This document shows positions 8,810-16,186 of a stretch of 27,383 nucleotides of DNA, piece after piece. The DNA lies in NCBI GenBank assembly GCA_001797905.1, contig MGQS01000103.1, positions 6,768-34,150 of the forward strand. Reading direction: 5' to 3'. Under the pieces are notes generated by a model. That model was given only the letters and a program-made list of their open reading frames with translations. It searched no databases and had not been told where the DNA came from. Position 1 is the stretch's first letter, and each line of letters begins with the position of its first letter. The position numbers and the translations under genes are program-made. The DNA comes from Deltaproteobacteria bacterium RBG_16_54_11 (GTDB lineage Bacteria > Desulfobacterota > B13-G15 > RBG-16-54-18).

Positions 8810-9817
8810 GTGCCTAAGATCATTCTTGGCATCCACGGTATGGGGAATAAGCCGCCGAAGAAGCTTTTGGAAAAATGGTGGAAGAAAGCTCTTGAAGAAG
8901 GCCTCAGGGCCATCGGTCATCCGAGGCGTCTCGTTCAATTCAAGTTGGTTTACTGGGCCGATCTCCTCCACCCGAAACCGCTCGATCCCGAGGTGCGGGA
9001 CAAGAAAAACCCCCTCTACCTTGACAACCCCTACATCCCCGCCGGCACGGTTCCAGGAAAAAAACCGAACATAAGGAAAAGGGTTCTGGACTATATCGAA
9101 CGACAGATATATAAAATCATTTTAAACGAGGACTTGTCCATGAACTACGCTTCGGTCACGGACATCGTTCTACGCCGCTATTTCAGGGATCTCAGCAGCT
9201 ACTACTCCAAGCAATGCCTCGACAGACAAAAAAAAGCCAAGTGTCCGGTACAAGATGTGATGCGCGAGGACCTGGCCCGCGTGTTACGAAAACACAGCAA
9301 ACAAGATATCCTGCTCATCGCGCATTCCATGGGGTCGATTATTGCGTATGATGTACTGACCCAGTCCGTACCGGATATTTCTATACACACACTGGTAACG
9401 ATGGGATCTCCCCTGGGGGTACCGGCGGTAATGCTTAAGATCCTATCCGAACAGCGAAAGAAACCTCAAAAACATATCAGCGCCGCCACACCGGAAAACA
9501 TACGAGGAACATGGTACAATTTTTCCGATCGCCGGGACAAGGTTGCGACAGATTATAATCTCAGCGACGATTATAAAGAGAACTCGAAACACGTCCGGGC
9601 CATTGATATAATTGTCCATAATGACTATGAATATGAGGGGGAGCAAAATCCGCACTCTGCCTACGGATATCTGCGGACGCCGGAAATGGCGCGCGTCCTG
9701 TTTAACTTTCTGCATTATCGCAAGCCCAAACCTCTCATCTGGTTGAGCGATGCCATAAATCAATTATCAGATAAGGTAAGACGTAAAATTGTTAAGAAAG
9801 CAATGAGACGCCCATAA
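8810..9817 (+). CDS. Alpha/beta-hydrolase-fold protein (lipase/esterase-like, PGAP1-like)
   Basis: A 335-residue protein of the alpha/beta hydrolase type. The start is a GTG at 8810, supported by a perfect AGGAGG at 8796-8801 with an 8-base gap; the TTG at 8792 lies upstream of that site. The N-terminus IILGIHGMGNKP supplies the usual HG oxyanion-hole region. LLIAHSMGSIIAYDVL holds the nucleophile elbow, with Ser173 the likely nucleophile. The acid and His are less certain; NPHSAYGYL near residue 285 is a candidate His. No signal peptide or membrane segment is seen, so it is probably cytoplasmic. Pattern and size fit PGAP1-like or other esterases acting on lipid or acyl esters; the substrate is unknown. 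It stands alone, divergent from LysR, and is more A/T-rich with different codon use from its neighbours, which may indicate recent acquisition. Confidence 0.8.
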   Translation: MPKIILGIHGMGNKPPKKLLEKWWKKALEEGLRAIGHPRRLVQFKLVYWADLLHPKPLDPEVRDKKNPLYLDNPYIPAGTVPGKKPNIRKRVLDYIERQIYKIILNEDLSMNYASVTDIVLRRYFRDLSSYYSKQCLDRQKKAKCPVQDVMREDLARVLRKHSKQDILLIAHSMGSIIAYDVLTQSVPDISIHTLVTMGSPLGVPAVMLKILSEQRKKPQKHISAATPENIRGTWYNFSDRRDKVATDYNLSDDYKENSKHVRAIDIIVHNDYEYEGEQNPHSAYGYLRTPEMARVLFNFLHYRKPKPLIWLSDAINQLSDKVRRKIVKKAMRRP

Positions 9818-9838
9818 AGGGGCGTCCTCTCCTTTTTG
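9807..9838 (+). terminator. Rho-independent-like terminator after the hydrolase gene
   Basis: GACGCCC (9807-9813) pairs with GGGCGTC (9820-9826) across a six-base loop that includes the stop codon of the hydrolase gene. A pyrimidine run ending in TTTTT (9833-9837) follows after six bases. The stem overlaps the last two codons of the gene. The delayed T-tract makes this a good but not perfect terminator. Confidence 0.65.
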
Positions 9839-9928
9839 CCTTCACGAGATCGTGGCATTTACTTTTTACGGCAAAAGGGTATACTGTATCCGTTGTGCGG
9901 GAATTGTGTCGCCACTCGCGATCCCCTA

Positions 9929-10079
9929 CTGTCGCCTTGCGACATCTCCCGTTTTACGGGACCCCGTTGTCCGCAAAAATCATAATGTGTCGCATTGCGA
10001 CATCTGGCCAAAGGGCCACCTTCGGCTGCTTTCCTTAGACTTAAAATTTAAGGAGCAGGAAGGTGCGGGGCCGTCATTT
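9929..10079 (+). repeat. Dispersed structured repeat, copy 1 (inverted partner at 27033-27163)
   Basis: By eye the segment aligns with the reverse complement of 27033-27163 with about seven mismatches, apart from one 21-base insertion (10005-10025) present only here. The insertion itself contains a small hairpin TGGCC/GGCCA. Order of modules: palindrome TGTCGCCTTGCGACA, the GGGACCCCGTTGTCC module, the CAAAAATCATAATG linker, palindrome TGTCGCATTGCGACA, insertion, then the CTGCT...AGCAG hairpin and a GGCCGTCATTTA tail. Confidence 0.85.
10005..10025 (+). repeat. 21-base insertion unique to repeat copy 1
   Basis: These bases interrupt an otherwise continuous match to the partner copy between GACATC and CTGCTTTCC. 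TGGCC (10005-10009) and GGCCA (10014-10018) form a hairpin with a four-base loop, so the insert looks like another small palindromic module rather than random sequence. It may equally be a deletion in the other copy. Confidence 0.7.
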
Positions 10080-10327
10080 ATATTTTAATAGAAAGTAGTA
10101 GGGACATTCGGATATTTCTAAAGTGTGTCGTATAATGGTCCCCTACCATTAGGATATTTTTATAGATGGGATGTCGCAAGGCGACACATCCCCTCAATTA
10201 TAGATAGATCCAATAGGTAGGGGAGAGAATCAAGGGGATGTAAACAGGGTTTAAGGATACGCCGCCTTAAGGGGTATGAGGGATGAGGCACGAGGATGGT
10301 GAGGGAGAATAAAGTGCAAATATTGCA

Positions 10328-10350
10328 AGGGGCAGGCGCGCCCCTTTTTT
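10328..10350 (+). terminator. Intrinsic terminator-like hairpin in the A2M leader
   Basis: AGGGGC (10328-10333) pairs with GCCCCT (10340-10345) across a six-base loop, followed directly by a run of six T (10345-10350). This is a textbook intrinsic terminator. It is only about 58 bases upstream of the A2M start and no plus-strand gene precedes it. It may therefore end a non-coding transcript from the repeat tract, insulate A2M, or act as an attenuator. Confidence 0.7.
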
Positions 10351-10408
10351 GTTTGGTGCGTATAAGGCGGCAAATAAAGGTTATCATATCACACGATGGA
10401 GGAGGGCT

Positions 10409-13400
10409 ATGAAACTCAAGACCGCAGGGCTTATCGTAGTCTTTTTTCTCTCTGTTATCCCCTTCGTTTACGCGGCGGATAAACCATCGGTGGAGATCTT
10501 CTCTCCGCAGGGGACGGTAAAAGGTGTCCGCCAGGTAACGGTGCGCTTTTCGGCGCAGATGGTGCCCTTTGGCGACCCCCGAGGTCTCATCGAACCCTTT
10601 GAAATAGACTGCCCTGAAAAAGGAACAGGCAGATGGGCAGATGCGGAAAACTGGGTCTTCGATTTTGAGAGGGACCTCCCTGCCGGGGTTCAGTGCACCT
10701 TTCGATTAAAATCGGGATTAAAGACCCTTGCCGGAAAGGAGATTGAGGGTCAGAAGGAATTCTCCTTTTCAACAGGCGGTCCCGCGATCAAGAACTCTAT
10801 CCCCTATGAAGGTAGCCGCATCGACGAAGAACAGATATTCATTCTGAGCCTGGATGCCGCGGCGGATACTGCATCTGTCTTGAAAAAAGTCTTTTTCTCG
10901 GTGGAAGGCATAGAAGATCACATCGGTATCAAGATCATCGAAGGGAAGGAGAGGGAGGATATAGTAAAGGCTCGATTCAGATATCAGGTCCCGCCGCACG
11001 TTGCGATGATCTTGATCCAGTGCAAACAGCGATTTCCTGCAAAGGCCAAGGTCAGCCTGGTCTGGGGCAGAGGGGTGATGTCCAAGACCGGGGTAGCGAT
11101 CAGCCAGGACCAGATCCTCCGATTCCAAACAAGAGAGCCCTTTACCGTCACCTTCAACTGCGAACGGGAGAACCCGCATGCAGGATGTATCCCGATGTTA
11201 CCCATGACCCTCTATTTTTCTGCCCCCATTTCCAAGGAACAGGCACAACGGATCGTATTGAAGAATATGCAGGGGAAGGTATGGAAGCCCGACACGGGGG
11301 ATGAAACAGAGGACCAGTTCATGCAGCACGTCTCTTTTCCAGGTCCTTTCCCCGAGGGCACGAATTTTAAGATTGAATTGCCGCCCCAGCTTAAGGATGA
11401 CGCAGGCAGGCCCCTTATCAACTCGAATAAATTTCCCCTCTCGGTGCATACCGATAAGTACCCCCCGTTGGCCAAGTTTGCCGCCCGTTTTGGGGTCTTG
11501 GAGCTGAAGGCCGATCCCGTACTGCCGGTGACCTTGCGGAACCTCGAGCCCGAGGTCAAGGCGCGGATGCTCAAGGCGGGCAAAGAGCAAGGCTTCATCG
11601 AGCGGGTGACCGGTAAGGTCCTGAACATCGCCCCTGAGCAGGGTGATAATGTCCAGGAATGGTTACGACGAGTGGCCTCGGCCGCCAGAGAGAGATCCCT
11701 CTTTAGTAACGAGAAGGGGATCAAGGACTTCAAAATCCCCAAGCCAGCGGGCCCCCGCGCCTTTGAGGTCGTCGGGATCCCGTTAAAGGAGCCCGGTCTC
11801 TATATCGTGGAACTGGAGAGCGCAATCTTAGGATCGTCGCTCCTCCATCCGCCGAGGCCCCTGTATGTACCGGCCGCCGTCCTGGTGACCAATCTCTCCG
11901 TCCACTTCAAATGGGGGAGGGAATCCTCTCTGGTGTGGGTCACCGCCCTTGATACAGGAGAACCGGTGAGGGATGCGTCGGTGACGGTGAAGGATTGCCA
12001 GGAAAAGGTCCTCTGGAAAGGGCGGACCAATGTCAACGGGATAGCCAGGATTGAAGGTCCGTTGCCTACGGAAGTAAAACTCGCCCGCTGTAACTACAAG
12101 ATAGACTATGATAATTACTCCCAGCTGGGAGCCCTCAGCTCGCTTGATACCGGGTTCTTTATCATGGCCCAAACCGCCGGGGACATGGCCTTTGTCCACT
12201 CCAGCTGGGACGAGGGGATCGAACCATGGAGGTATCAGCTCCCGCAGGACTACTACGCAGACCCCTCCATCGCCCATACCGTCTTTGACAGGCAACTGCT
12301 TCGGGCAGGCGAAACCGTCCATATGAAGCACCTCTTTCGTCAACACACGATGAAGGGCTTCTCCACGCCTCCCAAGGATCGACTGCCGAATAGTTTCTTG
12401 ATCGAGCACTATGGCAGTGAGGAACGGTACGAATTCCCCTTGGTTTGGGATGCCAACGGGGTAGCCGAGACACAGTGGCAGATCCCCCAGGGGGCAAAAC
12501 TCGGGAACTACGGGGTGGTCTATGTTGAGAAGCGGAAGGCTTTTTTTGGTTTGCTCTCGATAGGGTCCAACCGATGGAGGGCAGGTGAGTTCAGGGTGGA
12601 AGAGTTCCGGGTCCCGCTGCTCAAGGGGATCATCAAGCCACCTGCCGAACCGTTGATCAATGCCAAAGAGGTCCCCCTTGATGTGAGCGTCCAGTACCTT
12701 GCAGGGGGAGGGGCCGGTCTCCTCCCGGCAAAGCTGAGAAGCGAGATCCGGCCGAAACAGGTAACCCCTTTTGAAGGATTTGACGAATTCGTATTCGGCA
12801 ACGGTCCGGTTAAAGAGGGGATTGTCCGCAGGGGCGAACCTCTGGAGTATGATGAGGAGGGAGAGGGCGAAGGAGAAGAGGCGGTACGGGGAGGGGAGAA
12901 GAAGGCGGGCAAAATCCCCAGTATAGACCTGGTCCTGGATCAGTCGGGCTCTGCCCGGACGCTGATCCCCCATCTGCCGAAGTTGGAGCTCCCTCAAGAG
13001 ATCCTCGCCGAGCTTGAGTTCAGGGACCCCAATGGGGAGATCCAGACCGTCTCCTCCAGGATACCATTGTGGCCCTCAAGATACCTGATAGGGATCAAGC
13101 CGGATTCATGGGCCGCATCCCAAGAGGCCTTTAAATTTCATGTAGCTGTCCTCGATCTTGCAGGCAAACCCATTGCAGGCGCACCGGTGAAGGTCAATCT
13201 CTTTGAGAGCAAGACCTATACCCACAGGAAGCGCCTTGTCGGAGGATTCTATGCCTATGAACATTCGACGGAGACCAAAAGGATCGCCCTCCTCTGTGAA
13301 GGCAAGACCGACGCTAAAGGGCTTCTGATCTGTGAGGTGAAGTCGCCTGTGTCCGGGAATGTCCTGCTCCAGGCAGAGAGCTCGGATGCCGAGGGGCGCA

Positions 13401-16117
13401 GGACAATGGCCCACCAAGAGGTCTGGGTGGCGGGGAAAGGCGAATGGTGGTTTGAGGTGACGGATAATGATCGAATCGACCTTCTGCCGGAGAAAAAACG
13501 ATATGAGCCCGGTGAGGTTGCCGTCTTTCAGGTCAGGATGCCTTTCCGGAATGCCACGGCCCTCATCACTGTTGAGAGGGAAGGGGTGCTGGAGGCCTGG
13601 GTGAAGCAGATCTCGGGGAAAGAACCCGTCATCGAAGTGCCCATCAGAGGGCTGTATGCGCCGAATGTTTTTGTCTCGGCCCTCGTGGTGAGAGGTCGCG
13701 CGCCCGGGATCAAACCGACAGCCATGGTCGACCTCGGGAGGCCGGCGTATAAACTCGGTATAGCGGAGATCAAGGTCGGATGGAAGACGCATGAATTGAA
13801 GGTGAGTGTCTCGCCGGACCGCAAGGTCTATAAGGTACGCGGGAAGGCGAAGGTCCGGATCAAGGTAAAGACCGCAGACGGGAAGAATCCGCCTCGGGAG
13901 AGCGAGGTGGCCCTCGCCGCCGTGGACGAAGGGCTTCTCGAATTGATGCCCAACCGGAGCTGGGATATCCTCACGGCCATGATGGGCCAGAGGGGGTACG
14001 AGGTGCACACCGCGACGGCCCAGATGCAGGTCATCGGAAAACGCCATTTTGGATTAAAGGCGTTGCCGCCGGGGGGCGGAGGCGGGAAACAGCCGACCCG
14101 AGAGCTCTTCGATACCCTGCTCCTCTGGAAGGGACGGGTCTTGCTGGATGCCAATGGGGAGGCAGGGATCGAGGTGCCGCTCAATGACTCCCTCACCAGC
14201 TTCCGGATCGTGGCTGTGGCCCAGGGAGGCGCCGGCCTCTTCGGCACGGGTTCGGCATCGATTCAAACAACCCAAGACCTGATGGTCCTTTCCGGGCTCC
14301 CCCCCCTGGTCAGGGAAGGGGATCGATTCAAGGGGGAGTTCACCATCCGCAATACAACGAATCGCAGGATGTCTCTCGATGTTGCGGCAAAGGTAGACGG
14401 CATCTCAGGGGCCCTGCCACCGGTGGCCCTCGTCCTGCAGCCGGGGGAGGCACAGGAGGTCGGGTGGGAGGTCTCGGTACCCATCGGCGTGGAAAAACTC
14501 GGCTGGGCAGTGGAGGTAAAGGAGAAGGGCGCCCCGGCAATGGACAGGATCAAGGTGCAGCAGCGGGTAGTGCCCGCAACCCCGATCAGCACATTTCAGG
14601 CAACTATTGTCCAGATAACAAAAGACTACCGCCTCTTTGTAGAGAGGCCTCAGGATGCCCTTGCGAATCGGGGAGGGGTGAGGGTGACCCTGCGGCCGAG
14701 GATCTCCGAAGGATTAAGCGGCGTCGTCGACTATATGAAGAGCTACCCCTATACGTGTATGGAACAGAAGATATCCATAGCCGTGGCCTTGCGAAACGAG
14801 AGACTCTGGAAGAGATGGATTGCCGAGCTCCCCTCTCATCTCGACTCGGACGGCCTAGTCAAGTACTTTCCGACGTGCCTGTACGGATCTCCAATTCTCA
14901 CCTCCTACATCATCGCTATCGGCAATGAAGCGGGATGGGGCATACCGGATGAGGCCAGAGAGGAGATGGAGGACGGCCTCAAAAAGTTCATCGAGGGATC
15001 GATTGCACGATATTCGCCCTTACCCACGGCAGACCTCTCTATCCAGAAGTTATCGGCCATAGAGGCCTTATCCAGGGGAAAAAAGGCCGAGGCAAGACTC
15101 TTGGGCTCCATTGCCATTGACCCCAATCTCTGGCCAACCTCTGCCGTAATCGACTGGTTCAATATCCTGCACAACGTGGAAGATATCCCCAAAAGAGAGG
15201 AGCGAATCAAGGAGGCGGAGCAGATAGTGCGGTCCCGCCTCAACTTCCAGGGTACGCGGATGGGCTTCTCAACCGAAGGGTCGGATCATTTGTGGTGGCT
15301 GATGGTCTCGGCCGATGTGAATGCCGTCCGTCTCATCCTCTCCCTGCTCCCTGAAGAGCAATGGAAGGCGGATATGCCCAGGCTCGTTTTGGGGGCATTG
15401 GCCCGGCAGCGGCGGGGCGCATGGGATTTGACCCTTGCCAATGCCTGGGGCGTGCTGGCCATAGAGAAATTCGCCAAGGCCTTTGAAGCAATTCCGGTTT
15501 CAGGCACAACCCGTACAACCCTTTCAGGGCAAACCCAGGCTACGGACTGGAACGCCTTACCCAAAGGGAAGGTCTCCCTGTTCGCCTGGCCCACAAAAAA
15601 AGCGGACGTTGCCATTGCCCACCAGGGGAAAGGGAACCCGTGGGCAACGATCCAGAGCCTCGCTGCCATCCCCTTGAAAGAACCCCTGTCCAGCGGGTAC
15701 AAGGTCAAGAAGACGATCAGCCCCGTGGAACAGAGGGACCCCAAGCAGTGGAGCCGCGGTGATATCTTTCGCATACGATTGGAGATCGAGGCCCAGGCAG
15801 ACCAGACCTGGGTCGTGGTGAGCGATCCTGTCCCCGCAGGGACAACGATCCTGGGAAAAGGGCTGGCGAGGGACTCCGAAATCCTGACCAAAGGGGAACA
15901 ACGCAAGGGCTGGGTCTGGCCGACCTTTGAGGAACGTTCCTTCGAGGCGTTCCGGGCCTACTATGAATATGTTCCCAAGGGGAATTGGCAAGTCGAATAT
16001 ACCGTCCGGTTGAATCAGAGCGGTCGCTTCCAGCTCCCGACCACACGGGTAGAAGCCCTCTATTTCCCGGAGATGTTCGGAGAGATACCGAATAAGACCA
16101 TCGAGGTTCAACCATAA
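10409..16117 (+). CDS. Bacterial alpha-2-macroglobulin family protein (thioester-containing protease trap)
   Basis: A very large secreted protein (1902 residues) of the bacterial alpha-2-macroglobulin family, thought to trap attacking proteases in the periplasm. The start is the ATG at 10409, with GGAGGAGGG just upstream; an in-frame TTG at 10349 lies inside a terminator hairpin and is rejected. A signal peptide (MKLKTAGLIVVFFLSVIPFVYA) ends in a signal peptidase I site before ADKP, with no lipobox Cys, so this form is probably soluble, unlike lipoprotein YfhM of E. coli. Many beta-sandwich MG domains fill residues 25-1200. An acidic Glu/Gly linker lies near 812-830. A Gly-rich stretch (PPGGGGGKQP, about 1220) precedes the classical A2M segment. 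The thioester motif YPYTCMEQ is intact, with Cys1450, followed by the alpha-helical thioester domain. pbpC follows directly, the widespread A2M-PBP1C pairing. Confidence 0.93.
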   Translation: MKLKTAGLIVVFFLSVIPFVYAADKPSVEIFSPQGTVKGVRQVTVRFSAQMVPFGDPRGLIEPFEIDCPEKGTGRWADAENWVFDFERDLPAGVQCTFRLKSGLKTLAGKEIEGQKEFSFSTGGPAIKNSIPYEGSRIDEEQIFILSLDAAADTASVLKKVFFSVEGIEDHIGIKIIEGKEREDIVKARFRYQVPPHVAMILIQCKQRFPAKAKVSLVWGRGVMSKTGVAISQDQILRFQTREPFTVTFNCERENPHAGCIPMLPMTLYFSAPISKEQAQRIVLKNMQGKVWKPDTGDETEDQFMQHVSFPGPFPEGTNFKIELPPQLKDDAGRPLINSNKFPLSVHTDKYPPLAKFAARFGVLELKADPVLPVTLRNLEPEVKARMLKAGKEQGFIERVTGKVLNIAPEQGDNVQEWLRRVASAARERSLFSNEKGIKDFKIPKPAGPRAFEVVGIPLKEPGLYIVELESAILGSSLLHPPRPLYVPAAVLVTNLSVHFKWGRESSLVWVTALDTGEPVRDASVTVKDCQEKVLWKGRTNVNGIARIEGPLPTEVKLARCNYKIDYDNYSQLGALSSLDTGFFIMAQTAGDMAFVHSSWDEGIEPWRYQLPQDYYADPSIAHTVFDRQLLRAGETVHMKHLFRQHTMKGFSTPPKDRLPNSFLIEHYGSEERYEFPLVWDANGVAETQWQIPQGAKLGNYGVVYVEKRKAFFGLLSIGSNRWRAGEFRVEEFRVPLLKGIIKPPAEPLINAKEVPLDVSVQYLAGGGAGLLPAKLRSEIRPKQVTPFEGFDEFVFGNGPVKEGIVRRGEPLEYDEEGEGEGEEAVRGGEKKAGKIPSIDLVLDQSGSARTLIPHLPKLELPQEILAELEFRDPNGEIQTVSSRIPLWPSRYLIGIKPDSWAASQEAFKFHVAVLDLAGKPIAGAPVKVNLFESKTYTHRKRLVGGFYAYEHSTETKRIALLCEGKTDAKGLLICEVKSPVSGNVLLQAESSDAEGRRTMAHQEVWVAGKGEWWFEVTDNDRIDLLPEKKRYEPGEVAVFQVRMPFRNATALITVEREGVLEAWVKQISGKEPVIEVPIRGLYAPNVFVSALVVRGRAPGIKPTAMVDLGRPAYKLGIAEIKVGWKTHELKVSVSPDRKVYKVRGKAKVRIKVKTADGKNPPRESEVALAAVDEGLLELMPNRSWDILTAMMGQRGYEVHTATAQMQVIGKRHFGLKALPPGGGGGKQPTRELFDTLLLWKGRVLLDANGEAGIEVPLNDSLTSFRIVAVAQGGAGLFGTGSASIQTTQDLMVLSGLPPLVREGDRFKGEFTIRNTTNRRMSLDVAAKVDGISGALPPVALVLQPGEAQEVGWEVSVPIGVEKLGWAVEVKEKGAPAMDRIKVQQRVVPATPISTFQATIVQITKDYRLFVERPQDALANRGGVRVTLRPRISEGLSGVVDYMKSYPYTCMEQKISIAVALRNERLWKRWIAELPSHLDSDGLVKYFPTCLYGSPILTSYIIAIGNEAGWGIPDEAREEMEDGLKKFIEGSIARYSPLPTADLSIQKLSAIEALSRGKKAEARLLGSIAIDPNLWPTSAVIDWFNILHNVEDIPKREERIKEAEQIVRSRLNFQGTRMGFSTEGSDHLWWLMVSADVNAVRLILSLLPEEQWKADMPRLVLGALARQRRGAWDLTLANAWGVLAIEKFAKAFEAIPVSGTTRTTLSGQTQATDWNALPKGKVSLFAWPTKKADVAIAHQGKGNPWATIQSLAAIPLKEPLSSGYKVKKTISPVEQRDPKQWSRGDIFRIRLEIEAQADQTWVVVSDPVPAGTTILGKGLARDSEILTKGEQRKGWVWPTFEERSFEAFRAYYEYVPKGNWQVEYTVRLNQSGRFQLPTTRVEALYFPEMFGEIPNKTIEVQP

Positions 16118-16186
16118 TTGCGTATCTCCCGGCGTTCAAACTTCCTGCCTCCGATCGGAGGAGGGGAGTTTATTAGGGCATCATGG

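Larger units (their letters stand above)
9841..10385. repeat. Palindrome-rich intergenic repeat tract A
   Basis: About 545 bases without a convincing gene. It holds three clear palindromic cores of the form TGTCGC-NNN-GCGACA (9930-9944, 9988-10002, 10172-10186). Other elements are a larger hairpin with CTGCT/AGCAG and CCTTA/TAAGG arms (10026-10058), a GGGACCCCGTTGTCC module (9958-9972) and A/T-rich tails (CATCCCCTCAATTATAGAT at 10187-10205). The stretch 9929-10079 is repeated in inverted orientation at 27033-27163. Other parts recur in direct orientation near 26961-27020 and 27292-27335. The last 60 bases form the leader of the A2M gene after a terminator-like hairpin. Small open frames in the tract show no ribosome site and are dominated by the repeats. 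Confidence 0.85.

Noticed and set aside
9852..10088. A 78-codon open frame inside repeat tract A
   Set aside because: It is made of the palindromic repeat, lacks a ribosome site, and its matching region in tract B differs by indels that would break the frame.
9929..10186. CRISPR array
   Set aside because: The palindromes are not evenly spaced, the intervals are themselves repeated elsewhere, and no cas genes are present.
10160..10387. A 75-codon minus-strand frame in the A2M leader
   Set aside because: It spans the terminator hairpin and repeat modules and has no support.
10349..10408. TTG at 10349 as start of A2M
   Set aside because: It lies inside the T-tract of a terminator hairpin, and the signal peptide and ribosome site fit the ATG at 10409.
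11828..12997. A 389-codon open frame antisense to the A2M gene
   Set aside because: Same reasoning: it mirrors a well-supported gene and its translation is Pro/Arg/Gly-rich without recognisable domains.
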